NCBI RefSeq assembly: GCF_016464385.1
Contig: NZ_JADMLH010000004.1
Location: forward strand, 310,001-374,000
Direction: 5' to 3'
Source: Nucisporomicrobium flavum
GTDB taxonomy: Bacteria; Actinomycetota; Actinomycetes; Mycobacteriales; Micromonosporaceae
Length of the DNA stretch: 64,000 bases
In this document: piece by piece, positions 28,604-37,165 of the stretch
Numbering within the stretch: position 1 is the stretch's first letter
How the letters are laid out: each line of letters starts with the position of its first letter
Notes under the pieces: generated by a model
The model's database searches: none
Told to the model about the DNA's origin: nothing
The model's input: the letters and a program-made list of their open reading frames with translations, nothing else
Program-made: the position numbers and the translations under genes

Positions 28604-29011
28604 CGGGTGCTTCCAACAGGCTTGGGCGGCGCGTGCTTTCAACAGGCTTGGGCGGCGCGTGCTTTCAACAGGCTTGGGCGGCGCAAGCGGCGGGCGCGGG
28701 GCGAACGCCTGCGTTCAGCGCGTTCCGCGCGCGTGGGCGACGCGCGCGTCCAGCGCACTTGGCCCACACACACGGCGGGACACATGCGGCCGGACACGCG
28801 CGGCCGGACACGCGCGGCCGGGCGCACGCGGCCGGGTGCACGCGGCCGGGTGCACGCGGCCGGACGAAGCAGCGGGGCGCGTGCAGCGGGGCGCATGCAG
28901 CCGCGCGCACGCAGTTGGGCATCGCCACAAGGATGAGAACCGTGGCGCCTGGCCGGCGCTCCCGGCCGGGCATGCGCTCCCGGCCGGGCATGCGCTCCCG
29001 GCCGGGCATGC
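28604..29011. repeat. Repeat-rich intergenic DNA with three different tandem arrays
   Basis: About 870 bases between ilvD and the next gene hold no convincing gene. Three arrays are visible. The first has three 26-base units built on GCTTTCAACAGGCTTGGG (28604-28683). The second has about six 12-13-base units of the CGGCCGGACACGCG type (28783-28865). The third has three perfect 18-base units, GCTCCCGGCCGGGCATGC (28958-29011). Open frames across them encode only low-complexity Arg/Ala/Gly sequence on both strands. Confidence 0.75.
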
Positions 29012-29146
29012 GCGCCGGGGCGCACCCGGCGTGGGCGTCTGGCGTGCGCGCCTCGCGCATTCGGTCGGCGTGCGCGTTCAGCTCGCTCCGCCGATGTGAC
29101 GCCCGGCGTGCCCGGCCGTTCGGCGTTGGGAGCGCGCTGCCAGTGG

Positions 29147-30256
29147 TCAGCTCGGCGTAGGCGTGCCCGGCGTTTCGGTCGACGACGCGCTCGATGTGGG
29201 GAGCGGCGGCGGGGCGTTGTCGGTGCGGATGTGCTCGGTCGGCGCCTGCTGGGCGGCAGCGTGCGGTGGGCCGAAGTGCGGAACCTGGGGTGCCTCCGCC
29301 GACGGTGCCGAGGCGGGTGCGGTGGTGTACGGGACTGGCGGTGCCGAAGCGGGCGCTGCGGTGTACGGGACCGGCGGCGCCGAGGCGGGCGCAGCGGTGT
29401 ACGCGACCGGCGGCGCCGAGGCGGGTACGGCGGTCTGGGCAGGCGGCGCAGAGGCGGGCGGGGTCGGCGCGCCCACGGGGACCGGCGGTGGCGAGGCGGC
29501 GTCCGGGCCGGGCCAGGGCGGACCCGGCTGCGGCATGCCCTGATAGTCGAACGGGTGCGGCGACGTCCATCCTTGGCCCTGCTGGGGCTGCGGCTGCGGC
29601 GGGTACGACGGAACCGGCTGCCCCTGATGAGGACCCGGACCCGGCCACGGCTGCTGCTGGTGCGGCCATGCCTGCTGGTGCTGCGGTGCCGGGTACGGCG
29701 TCCACGGCTGACCCCACGGCTGGTGCGGCGCCACCGGAGGAGTGTCCGATGTGGCCAGTTCCTGCAGCCACTCCTGTTCGCCCTTGGCCCAGACCCGTCG
29801 CGCCGCCAGGTAGAGGGGGCCGTGGCCGGCCAGTGGGGGCAGGGTGATGCCGAGGCCGATGGCGAGCGCCACCACGCCCACCCGTACGCCCTCGGGGTCC
29901 GTGCCGCTCATGACGCCCTGGATGAGGCAGATGAGGCCCGCCACCATGGTCAGGCCGCCGACGACCGTGGACGCGATGGAGTTCCCGTTGCGCACGAAGG
30001 CCCATGCGGACGCGGCGACCAGGACGGCGCTTGCGGCGATGACGGCCGTGCCGAGGCCTTCGGCTGCCGCCTCGCCGACCGTGTCCCGATACAGGCCCGA
30101 GCTGGTCAGGGTGGCGACAGCGCCGATCAGGAGGAGAACGGTCAGCAGGCCGAGGAAGCCCGCGGCCACGGCCACGCCGAAGGGGACGCGCCGGGGCGGC
30201 TCCGGCACCGCCGGCGCGTGGTCCTCGTCGTGCTCTTCTTCGGGTGGCGTCGTCAT
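29147..30256 (-). CDS. Membrane protein with long Pro/Ala/Gln-rich tail
   Basis: The protein has 369 residues. The N-terminal third has an acidic start and four hydrophobic helices (about residues 25-47, 62-85, 90-112 and 120-140). The rest is low-complexity, Pro/Gln/Gly-rich and then an array of four units resembling PASAPPVPYTAA, likely an extended cytoplasmic or surface tail. I do not recognise a specific family; many actinobacterial membrane proteins share this architecture. The ATG at 30256 is taken because it precedes the acidic stretch TTPPEEEHDEDH. It is divergent from serA. Confidence 0.7.
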   Translation of the reverse strand: MTTPPEEEHDEDHAPAVPEPPRRVPFGVAVAAGFLGLLTVLLLIGAVATLTSSGLYRDTVGEAAAEGLGTAVIAASAVLVAASAWAFVRNGNSIASTVVGGLTMVAGLICLIQGVMSGTDPEGVRVGVVALAIGLGITLPPLAGHGPLYLAARRVWAKGEQEWLQELATSDTPPVAPHQPWGQPWTPYPAPQHQQAWPHQQQPWPGPGPHQGQPVPSYPPQPQPQQGQGWTSPHPFDYQGMPQPGPPWPGPDAASPPPVPVGAPTPPASAPPAQTAVPASAPPVAYTAAPASAPPVPYTAAPASAPPVPYTTAPASAPSAEAPQVPHFGPPHAAAQQAPTEHIRTDNAPPPLPTSSASSTETPGTPTPS

Positions 30257-30308
30257 GCTGCGCAGGTTATCGGTCCCGGCCCGGGCCGTGCTCGCCCGGC
30301 TCGGCGGC

Positions 30309-30396
30309 CTGTGGACAACCGCGTGCCCCAACCCCATACCTGTGGATAACCGCGTGCCCCAACCGCCGGCCCGGAGACAATCGGATGCCTCAACCA
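30309..30396. repeat. DnaA-box-like tandem repeat upstream of serA
   Basis: Units of 31-33 bases begin with CTGTGGACAACCGCGTGCC (box TGTGGACAA at 30310) and CTGTGGATAACCGCGTGCC (box TGTGGATAA at 30341). A degenerate third copy, CGGAGACAATCGGATGCC, follows. The boxes are reverse-complement DnaA consensus sites, as in the array at 1.6-1.8 kb. The repeat fills the divergent gap between the membrane protein and serA. Confidence 0.7.
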
Positions 30397-30558
30397 CCGG
30401 ACTGGGAACGACCGGCCGCCGGGCACGGGAAGCCATTGCGGTGACGGGCGCCGTGCGGCAGGGTTTCCGCTGTGTGACGGCGAACACGACGGAGAGACAT
30501 TATGGGCCGGTCTCCCGCCAGCCTACGATCGCGCAAAGGGCCTGCGAGATGGAGACAC

Positions 30559-32160
30559 ATGACTCCTGTCGTACTGATCGCCGAGGAACTCGCTCCTGCC
30601 GCGCTCGACGTGCTGGCCTGCGACTTCGACGTACGCCACGTCGACGGCGCCGACCGCGCGGCGCTGCTGGCCGAGCTGGCCGACGCCGACGCGATCATCG
30701 TGCGCAGCGCGACGCGCGTCGATGCTGAGGCGGTCGCGGCCGCGCCCCGGTTGAAGGTCATCGCCCGAGCCGGCGTCGGACTGGACAATGTGGACGTGCC
30801 GGCGGCGACGGCCCGCGGTGTCATGGTGGTCAACGCGCCCACCTCGAACATCGTCTCGGCCGCCGAGCAGGCCATCGCGCTGCTGCTCGCGGTCGCGCGC
30901 AACACCGCCAGCGCCAGCGCCTCCCTCAAGCGCGGCGAGTGGAAGCGGTCCGGTTACACCGGCGTGGAGCTGCAGGGCAAGACCGTCGGGGTGGTCGGGC
31001 TGGGTCGCATCGGCGTGCTCTTCGCGCAACGCATGGCGGCCTTCGGTACGCGGCTTATCGCGTACGACCCCTACGTTCAGCCGGCCCGTGCGGCGCACCT
31101 GGGCGTACGCCTCGTGGGGCTCGACGAGCTGCTGCGGGAGAGCGACTTCATCTCGGTGCACTTGCCGCGTACCCCCGAGACCTTGAATTTGATCGGTGAG
31201 AAGGAGCTGGCGACTGTCAAGCCGGGCGTACGCATCGTCAATGCCGCCCGGGGCGGCCTCATCGACGAGCGCGCGCTTGCCGACGCGCTGGCGGACGGCC
31301 GGGTCGCGGGCGCCGGGCTGGACGTGTTCGTGACCGAGCCGACGACGTCGTCACCGCTGTTCGCGTTCGACAACGTCGTGGTCACGCCGCACCTCGGCGC
31401 GTCGACGGTCGAGGCCCAGGACAAGGCGGGCCTGGCCGTGGCGCGCAGCGTCAAGCTGGCTCTGCAGGGTGAGTTCGTGCCGGACGCGGTGAACGTGCAG
31501 GCCGGTGGTGTCGTCGACGAGGACGTACGGCCGCTGCTCGGGCTGGCGGAACGGCTCGGCAAGGTCTTCACGGCTGTGGCGGGCGGCATCGCGGCGAGCG
31601 TCACCGTGGAGGTGCTCGGCGAGATCGTGTCGCACGACGTCACCGTGCTCAAACTGGCCGCCACCAAGGGGCTCTTCACCTCGGTCGTGGAGGAGCAGGT
31701 CACCTACGTCAACGCCCCGCAGCTCGCCGCGGACCGCGGCGTGGAGGTCGAGCTGGTCGTCGATCGCGAGGTCTCGGACCATCACAACCTCGTCACCGTA
31801 CGCGGTGAGCTGCCTGACGGTCGCACAGTGAGCGTCGCGGGCACGGTGACCACGACGGGGAGCCGGGAGTCCCGCAAGCTGACCCGCGTGGACGAGTTCG
31901 ACCTGGAGCTCGACGCGGGCGGCGTGCTGCTCTTCTTCCGGTACGCGGACCGCCCGGGCGTGGTGGGTGCCCTGGGCTCGGTGCTCGGGGAGGCCGGCGT
32001 GAACATCGCGGCGATGCAGGTGGCACGCCGGGAGGCCGGCGGCGAGGCCCTGATGGCGCTGACCGTGGACTCGTCGGTCGACGCGGAGCTGCTGTCCACG
32101 GTGGCCGAGGCGATCGGCTCGTCGCGCGGCAGCATCGTGGACCTCCGCGACGAGGACTGA
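30559..32160 (+). CDS. serA: D-3-phosphoglycerate dehydrogenase
   Basis: This enzyme makes the first committed step of serine synthesis by oxidising 3-phosphoglycerate with NAD+. Its 533 residues are the long bacterial form: catalytic and NAD-binding domains (VVGLGRIGVLFAQRM at about 146; NAARGGLIDERAL; TPHLGAST with the catalytic His), then the intervening domain (about 315-450) and a C-terminal ACT domain (about 455-530), which normally mediates serine feedback. The ATG at 30559 follows GGAGACAC. It is a single gene, not part of the branched-chain set despite lying among it. Confidence 0.96.
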   Translation: MTPVVLIAEELAPAALDVLACDFDVRHVDGADRAALLAELADADAIIVRSATRVDAEAVAAAPRLKVIARAGVGLDNVDVPAATARGVMVVNAPTSNIVSAAEQAIALLLAVARNTASASASLKRGEWKRSGYTGVELQGKTVGVVGLGRIGVLFAQRMAAFGTRLIAYDPYVQPARAAHLGVRLVGLDELLRESDFISVHLPRTPETLNLIGEKELATVKPGVRIVNAARGGLIDERALADALADGRVAGAGLDVFVTEPTTSSPLFAFDNVVVTPHLGASTVEAQDKAGLAVARSVKLALQGEFVPDAVNVQAGGVVDEDVRPLLGLAERLGKVFTAVAGGIAASVTVEVLGEIVSHDVTVLKLAATKGLFTSVVEEQVTYVNAPQLAADRGVEVELVVDREVSDHHNLVTVRGELPDGRTVSVAGTVTTTGSRESRKLTRVDEFDLELDAGGVLLFFRYADRPGVVGALGSVLGEAGVNIAAMQVARREAGGEALMALTVDSSVDAELLSTVAEAIGSSRGSIVDLRDED

Positions 32161-32201
32161 GCCGGCCCGTCGACTGCACGCCCCGGGCCGTGCTGTACGG
32201 G

Positions 32202-32254
32202 GGGCGGGACGAGGCCGGACGGGGCCGTACAGGGCGGGACGAGGCCGGACGGGG
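32202..32254. repeat. Short direct repeat downstream of serA
   Basis: Two copies of GGGCGGGACGAGGCCGGACG lie 30 bases apart in the gap between serA and the next gene. No terminator with a T-run is evident there. Confidence 0.6.
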
Positions 32255-32289
32255 CGGGGCTGGGCTGGGCCGGGCGAGGCCGGTGTGGC

Positions 32290-32652
32290 TCAGCGCGCCT
32301 TGACGGGCGGTGGGTAGACGGTGCCGTCCTGCAGGTCGAGCAGGTCGAGGTTGAGCTCGCCGGCGAGGCGTTCGATGGTCTCGAGGACCTCGTCGGCGCA
32401 GTTCTCGTCCAGCCGCATCTTGATGTGGTCGGCGGCGGCGTGCAGCGGCGCGCTCGCCCACGGCGAACCGTCCAATGTGGCGCGCGGGCCGCGATCCGGG
32501 TAGGTGCTGGTCAGAGCGTCATAGAAGGCGACAACGCGGGGGTCGGCGGGGCGGTGCGGGTGCTCGCCGCGCGCACACCGCTCGTTGGCGGCACGCACGT
32601 CGTCCGGCATGTCCGCGTTGTCCATGGCCCACACCACGAGGTCGAAACTCAC
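32290..32652 (-). CDS. Hypothetical protein, about 120 residues
   Basis: This soluble protein begins VSFDLVVWAMDNADMP from a GTG start and ends YPPPVKAR. It is acidic in its middle, with a predicted helical C-terminal half (LETIERLAGELNLDLLDLQ). I do not recognise it beyond a loose resemblance to actinobacterial proteins that open with a SFDLVVW-type strand. The frame is open for another 430 bases upstream, but that part is low-complexity repeat DNA, so the GTG at 32652 is chosen; an in-frame ATG upstream cannot be excluded. Confidence 0.6.
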   Translation of the reverse strand: MSFDLVVWAMDNADMPDDVRAANERCARGEHPHRPADPRVVAFYDALTSTYPDRGPRATLDGSPWASAPLHAAADHIKMRLDENCADEVLETIERLAGELNLDLLDLQDGTVYPPPVKAR

Positions 32653-32909
32653 CGGCGCATGGTGCCATACCCGTGGCCGTTCGATCCCATTGTCGCGCCG
32701 ACACGCGGGGGATGCGTCTTGCGCGACATTAGTCCGCATCGCTAGCGTTGGTCCTTGCCGCGCGGGCATTGCGGGCGTGTCTTCGGGTGACATCTCCGCA
32801 GCCGTTCCGCGCGGTTGTGCACCCCCGGCGGGCGCGAGCCAGCGTTTTCGTCGTGACAGCCCCCGCGATCGTTGCCGCGATCCGCGGGGGTTGTTCGCGT
32901 CCGGACCAG

Positions 32910-32999
32910 GTCGCCGCCACCGCGGCCGTCGCCGCCACCGCGGCCGTCGCCGCCACCGCGGCCGTCGCCGCCACCGCGGCCGTCGCCGCCACCGCGGCC
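32910..32999. repeat. Five perfect 18-bp tandem repeats
   Basis: Five identical copies of GTCGCCGCCACCGCGGCC lie in the 600-base gap upstream of leuB. Because the unit is a multiple of three it stays open in all frames, so the apparent frames here carry no weight as genes. Confidence 0.9.
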
Positions 33000-33000
33000 G

Positions 33001-33084
33001 CGCGGGCACTGCTTCCGCGCGGACCCTGCCACCGCCACCGCCGACGCGCGGGCACTGCTTCCGCGCGGACCCTGCCACCGCCAC
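33001..33084. repeat. Two 45-bp direct repeats
   Basis: A unit with CGCGGGCACTGCTTCCGCG and GGACCCTGCCACCGCCACC occurs twice back to back, immediately after the 18-bp array. Confidence 0.75.
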
Positions 33085-33250
33085 CACGCGGCCGTCACCG
33101 CCACCGCGTGGCCGCCACCGTCGCGGCGGCCGCCGCTGCGGCCCCTTCCGCAGTCACCTGAACGATGGCTAACCACACTTTGAGACCGCCGTACCGGAGG
33201 TCGGGACGGCCCGCTACGCTCGACCGGTCGGACCGAGTGAGGGAGTGGAC

Positions 33251-34288
33251 GTGACGGTGGCGCGGATCGCGGTGGTGGCCGGTGACGGCATCGGGACCGA
33301 GGTGACCGCGCAGGCCCGCAAGGTGATCGAGGCCGTGCTCCCCGGCGCCGACTACAACGAGTACGACCTGGGCGCGCGCCTCTACAACCGGACCGGTGAA
33401 GTCCTCCCGCAGTCCGTGCAAGAGGAGCTGGCCGGCCACGATGCGATCCTGCTCGGCGCGATCGGCGACCCCAGCGTCCCGCCGGGTGTGCTGGAGCGCG
33501 GCCTGCTGCTCAAGCTCCGCTTCGACTTCGACCAGTACGTGAACCTGCGCCCGTCCCGGCTCTGGCCCGGCACCGTGAGCCCACTCGCCGGCCTCAAGCC
33601 CGGCGAGATCGACATGGTCGTGGTCCGCGAGGGCACCGAGGGCCTGTACGTCGGCGCCGGCGGCGTCCTGCACCGGGACACCCCCGCCGAGATCGCGACC
33701 GAGGAGAGCCTGAACACCCGGCACGGCGTCGAGCGGGTGGTCCGGGACGCGTTCGCCCGGGCGCAGCGCCGCGAGCGCCGGCATCTCACGCTGGTGCACA
33801 AGACGAATGTGCTCACCCACGCTGGGGGGCTCTGGTCGCGGACGTTCAACGCCGTCGCCGCCGAGTTCCCCGAGGTCACGACCGAATACCAGCACGTCGA
33901 CGCGGCGAGCATGTTCATGGTGAGCAACCCGCAGCGCTACGACGTCATCGTCACCGACAACCTGTTCGGCGACATCATCACCGACATCGCCGCTGCCGTC
34001 ACCGGCGGCATCGGCATGGCCGCCAGCGGCTCCGTGAACCCGGAGCGCAAGTACCCGTCGACGTTCGAGCCGGTGCACGGATCCGCGCCCGACATCGCCG
34101 GCCAGGGCATCGCCGACCCGGCTGCCGCGATCCTCTCCGCCGCCCTGCTGCTGGAGCACCTCGGTCACCCCGAGGAGGCCCGGCGAGTATCCGAGGCGGT
34201 CGCGGCCGAGGTCGCCTCCCGCGTGCCGGGGGCGCCGCTGCGTACCGCCGAGGTCGGGGACCGGGTCGCCGCCACCGCGGCCGCCTGA
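33251..34288 (+). CDS. leuB: 3-Isopropylmalate dehydrogenase
   Basis: This enzyme oxidatively decarboxylates 3-isopropylmalate in leucine synthesis, and the related beta-methylmalate in the citramalate route to isoleucine, using NAD+. Its 345 residues open with the conserved [13 protein letters not shown]; the substrate-binding arginines lie in the [11 protein letters not shown] region and the metal-binding aspartates in [23 protein letters not shown] at 33251 is preferred to GTG at 33245 because the latter falls inside the GGGAG ribosome site. It is a single gene; leuCD is 25 kb away. Confidence 0.95.
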   Translation: MTVARIAVVAGDGIGTEVTAQARKVIEAVLPGADYNEYDLGARLYNRTGEVLPQSVQEELAGHDAILLGAIGDPSVPPGVLERGLLLKLRFDFDQYVNLRPSRLWPGTVSPLAGLKPGEIDMVVVREGTEGLYVGAGGVLHRDTPAEIATEESLNTRHGVERVVRDAFARAQRRERRHLTLVHKTNVLTHAGGLWSRTFNAVAAEFPEVTTEYQHVDAASMFMVSNPQRYDVIVTDNLFGDIITDIAAAVTGGIGMAASGSVNPERKYPSTFEPVHGSAPDIAGQGIADPAAAILSAALLLEHLGHPEEARRVSEAVAAEVASRVPGAPLRTAEVGDRVAATAAA

Positions 34289-34437
34289 TCCCACCCCGCC
34301 GCCGCCCTCGGCGTTGTGCGGGCCTCCTCACCCGAGCCGGCCGCCAAGCCGGAGGGACCGCCGCCGAGCGGGCCTGAAGCCGGCCGGCGTCCCAGAACCG
34401 ACCGCCACCCACCGGGACAAGACCGGCCGGGGTAAGG

Positions 34438-34600
34438 CCGACGGGCGGGACAACCGCCCGGGCGAACAACCGCCCAGGCGGGACAACCGACCGGACGAAC
34501 AACCGCCCGGGCGGAACAGCCGACCGGGCGAACAACCGCCCGGCGGAACGGTCGACGGGCGGAACAGCTGCCGGCGGAACAGCCGACCGGCGGCCGCGCG
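34438..34600. repeat. Degenerate 15-16-bp repeats between leuB and ilvE
   Basis: About ten imperfect copies of the CGGGCGAACAACCGCC / CGGGACAACCGACC type fill part of the 540-base gap. The frame reading through them gives only Arg/Pro/Asn/Gly repeats and is not considered a gene. Nothing else is recognisable in the gap apart from the ilvE start region. Confidence 0.65.
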
Positions 34601-34829
34601 CCGGCGTGCGGAGGCAAACCCTGTGCCCGCGCGTCTCCGGCACAGCCGACACCGACATCGCAGGTGGAACGCTGTCGGAGGACCTACTGCGCGAACCCCT
34701 GCGAACCGCCTTCGCCGCACCCTCGCGCGGTCGGCTTTGAACGACCGTTCGGGGTAAGTTCATGGGGCACTGCGGGTGCTCCCTCATGCTCAAATCCGTT
34801 TCTTCGCGAGAGAAAGCAGGTCAGCTGCC

Positions 34830-35927
34830 ATGAGTGGTGGTGACAACCTCGACTTCGAGATCCGTCCGAACCCGGCGCCCGTCAGCGACGCGGACCGCGC
34901 GACGTTGCTGGCCAACCCCGGTTTCGGCCGCATCTTCACCGACCACATGGTCACCGTGCGGTACGCCGAGGGCAAAGGCTGGTACGAGCCCCGCGTGGAG
35001 GCCCGCGCGCCGATCCCGATGGACCCCGCCTCCGCGGTGCTGCACTACGCCCAGGAGATCTTCGAGGGGCTGAAGGCGTACACGATGCCCGACGGCGGCG
35101 TGGCGATGTTCCGGCCCGATGCCAACGCCGCGCGGTTCGTCCAGTCCGCTCAGCGGATGGCGATGCCGGCGCTGCCGCCGGCGGCGTTCCTGGAGTCCCT
35201 GCGGCAGATCATCACGGTCGATCGGAACTGGATCCCGGAGACCGACGAGGGCAGCCTCTACCTGCGCCCGTTCGCGTACGCGAGCGAGGTCTTCCTCGGG
35301 GTGCGCCCGTCGATGGAATACCTGTACCTGGTCGTCGCGTCCCCGGTCGGCGCGTACTTCAGCGGCGGCGTCAAGCCGGTGACGGTGTGGGTGACGCCCG
35401 ACTTCACCCGGGCGGCTCCCGGCGGCACGGGCGCGGCGAAGTGTGGCGGCAACTACGCGGCCGGCCTCTCCGCGCAGGCCGAGGCGATCGAGCACGGCTG
35501 CGACCAGGTCGTCTACCTGGACGCCGTGGAGCGCAAGTACGTCGACGAGCTGGGCGGCATGAACGTCGTCTTCGTGATGGACGACGGCGCCCTGGTGACG
35601 CCGCCGCTGGGTGGCACGATCCTGCCCGGCATCACCCGCGACTCGATCATCAAGCTGGCGCAGCGGGCCGGGCGCCGGGTCGAGGAGCGCCCGGTGAGCA
35701 TCGACGAGTGGCGCGACGGCGTGAAGTCGGGTCGCATCCGCGAGGCGTTCGCGTGCGGCACCGCCGCGGTCATCACCCCGATCGGCATGGTGCGCTCCCC
35801 GGAGGGCGAGTTCACGGTGGCCGACGGGGGCCCGGGCGAGGTCACGATGGCGCTGCGCCAGGAGCTGTCCGACATCCAGCGCGGCCGCACCGAGGACCCG
35901 TTCGGCTGGGTGCACCGAGTTCTTTAG
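34830..35927 (+). CDS. ilvE: Branched-chain amino acid aminotransferase
   Basis: This PLP enzyme makes the last step of valine, leucine and isoleucine synthesis with glutamate as amino donor. Its 365 residues are of the BCAT type, with the PLP-lysine segment TGAAKCGGNYAAGL, then VDELGGMNVVFV and TPPLGGTILPGITRDSI. The ATG at 34830 overlaps the stop (TGA) of a 15-codon upstream frame that begins at 34786, so translation may be coupled to it. The convergent tyrosine phosphatase gene overlaps its stop. Confidence 0.95.
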   Translation: MSGGDNLDFEIRPNPAPVSDADRATLLANPGFGRIFTDHMVTVRYAEGKGWYEPRVEARAPIPMDPASAVLHYAQEIFEGLKAYTMPDGGVAMFRPDANAARFVQSAQRMAMPALPPAAFLESLRQIITVDRNWIPETDEGSLYLRPFAYASEVFLGVRPSMEYLYLVVASPVGAYFSGGVKPVTVWVTPDFTRAAPGGTGAAKCGGNYAAGLSAQAEAIEHGCDQVVYLDAVERKYVDELGGMNVVFVMDDGALVTPPLGGTILPGITRDSIIKLAQRAGRRVEERPVSIDEWRDGVKSGRIREAFACGTAAVITPIGMVRSPEGEFTVADGGPGEVTMALRQELSDIQRGRTEDPFGWVHRVL

Positions 35928-36670
35928 GCGGGTGCGAGCAGGTGGTCTCGCATCGTGGCCACCTGCTCCGCGGTCACGCCGATCTCGCGGACGTACTTCT
36001 CCACCGAGCCGTAGCGTTCGCGCAGGTCGGCGAGGAGGTACAGCATCGCGTTCTGCGGGCACTCGTACATGTGGTACTTGTCCTGCACCATGTCGGGGTT
36101 GGTGCGCTGCAGGTACTCCGTGAGCGACGTCATGGCTTGCTCGGTCAGCGCGTAGTCGTCGGCGATGTCCTGGTCCGAGACGCCGAGCAACGCGAGCGTC
36201 AGGGCGCAGACCACGCCCGTACGGTCCTTGCCGGCCATGCAGTGCACCACCACCGGCGCGGCCTCCGGGTCGGCGATCAGGGCGAGCGCCGCGGCCAGGC
36301 CCTCACGGCCGTCCTCGATGAAGTTGAGGTAGCGGTCGGCGAGCCAGCGGTCGTGCGGAAGGTCCGCGGCGAACGGGATGGTCTCCCAGTCCACGTGGTG
36401 CACGACCGGGTTGTGGTACGCCAGCCCGTCCGCGTCCGGCACCCGGCCGTGCCGCTCGATCTCGAAAACCCGCCGCAGGTCGATGACCGTACGCACGCCG
36501 AGCTGCTGGAACGTCTCGAGGTCGGCGCCGCGGAGGCGATGCAGGGCGTCGGAGCGGAACAGCCGGCGCCACCGCACCGGGCGGCCGTCGAGGCCGGCGT
36601 ACCCGCCGACGTCTCGGAAGTTGTAGCTGGAGGAGAAGGACAAGGTCCGGGGGTACGGGTCGGCAGCCAC
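35924..36670 (-). CDS. Tyrosine/serine protein phosphatase (IphP type)
   Basis: This 248-residue phosphatase has the Cys-based P-loop signature HCMAGKDRTG (about residue 143), in which the Lys and Asp mark the dual-specificity or lipid-phosphatase-like IphP/PtpB branch. The N-terminal NFRDVGGYAGLDGRPVRWRR is also typical of that branch. There is no signal peptide or membrane helix. Start is GTG at 36670. A small acidic protein is encoded 25 bases upstream and may be co-transcribed. Confidence 0.88.
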   Translation of the reverse strand: MAADPYPRTLSFSSSYNFRDVGGYAGLDGRPVRWRRLFRSDALHRLRGADLETFQQLGVRTVIDLRRVFEIERHGRVPDADGLAYHNPVVHHVDWETIPFAADLPHDRWLADRYLNFIEDGREGLAAALALIADPEAAPVVVHCMAGKDRTGVVCALTLALLGVSDQDIADDYALTEQAMTSLTEYLQRTNPDMVQDKYHMYECPQNAMLYLLADLRERYGSVEKYVREIGVTAEQVATMRDHLLAPA

Positions 36671-36695
36671 CCGTCCAACCTAACCGCCCGGGGCG

Positions 36696-36938
36696 CTACC
36701 GGGCTTTGTCGATCTCCTCACCCGGTCCGACCATGCGCTCGCCGTCCATGGGCGGCCCGGCGGTTGCATCCGGCTCCGGGCGGGCCGGGTCGGTGGAGTC
36801 CTCGGAGCCCGAGGAGCCGGAGGAGCGGAAGGCCCGCGGGTCGAACGCGCCGCCGGACTCCTGCTCGACGAACTCACCCTGGGCATCGGCGACGAGGCCG
36901 CCCGCGCGGTCCGGGTCGTTCTGCAGATGATCGGCCAT
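36696..36938 (-). CDS. Small acidic hypothetical protein
   Basis: The protein has 80 residues, is rich in Asp, Glu, Gly, Pro and Ser and probably disordered, with no hydrophobic helix. It starts at an ATG and reads ADHLQNDPDRAGGLVADAQG at the N-terminus. Codon use is GC3-rich like real genes here. It lies 25 bases upstream of the phosphatase on the same strand. Function unknown. Confidence 0.55.
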   Translation of the reverse strand: MADHLQNDPDRAGGLVADAQGEFVEQESGGAFDPRAFRSSGSSGSEDSTDPARPEPDATAGPPMDGERMVGPGEEIDKAR

Positions 36939-37038
36939 GCCCTGGTGGTACCCCGTGCGGGCGACACCACACGAAACCCGGCGTCTCGGATGATGGACTT
37001 CTTTCCCACGGACCGGCGGTCGGTGGCATGCTGCCTAC

Positions 37039-37071
37039 GTGACCCACTCCGTGCTGATTATTCGCACCTAG
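37039..37071 (+). CDS. cimA leader peptide (V/M)THSVLIIRT
   Basis: This ten-residue open frame runs from a GTG to TAG and carries consecutive Val-Leu-Ile-Ile codons (GTG CTG ATT ATT). ATT is rare in this GC-rich DNA, so the pair would make a good sensor of isoleucyl-tRNA. It is placed directly before a hairpin and a terminator, as expected for a regulatory leader peptide. Confidence 0.7.
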   Translation: MTHSVLIIRT

Positions 37072-37130
37072 CGCGCCGGCTGACGATTTCGCCGACGCGC
37101 AGACCTCCCGCATCCGCGGGAGGTCTTTTT
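37071..37130 (+). promoter_or_regulatory. cimA attenuator: pause hairpin and terminator
   Basis: A stem GCGCGCCGGC / GCCGACGCGC begins at the stop codon of the leader peptide. It is followed by a perfect terminator AGACCTCCCGC-ATCC-GCGGGAGGTCT that runs into TTTTT (37101-37130). The terminator ends 35 bases before the cimA ATG. The design matches the ilvB leader. Confidence 0.8.
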
Positions 37131-37165
37131 GTTGGGTCAACAAGTCTGCCGAAAGGACGCTCCCC

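Noticed and set aside
28417-29160. Long plus-strand frame through the repeat region after ilvD
   Set aside because: The product is low-complexity Arg/Ala/Gly sequence reflecting tandem DNA repeats, with no ribosome site or recognisable domain.
32748-33161. Frames encoding Ala-Ala-Val or Pro-Arg-Pro-Ser repeats upstream of leuB
   Set aside because: They exist in several frames at once because the 18-bp repeat is a multiple of three.
34314-34757. Plus-strand frame between leuB and ilvE rich in Arg-Asn-Arg-Pro-Gly
   Set aside because: Repeat-driven composition; no conserved motif and no ribosome site.
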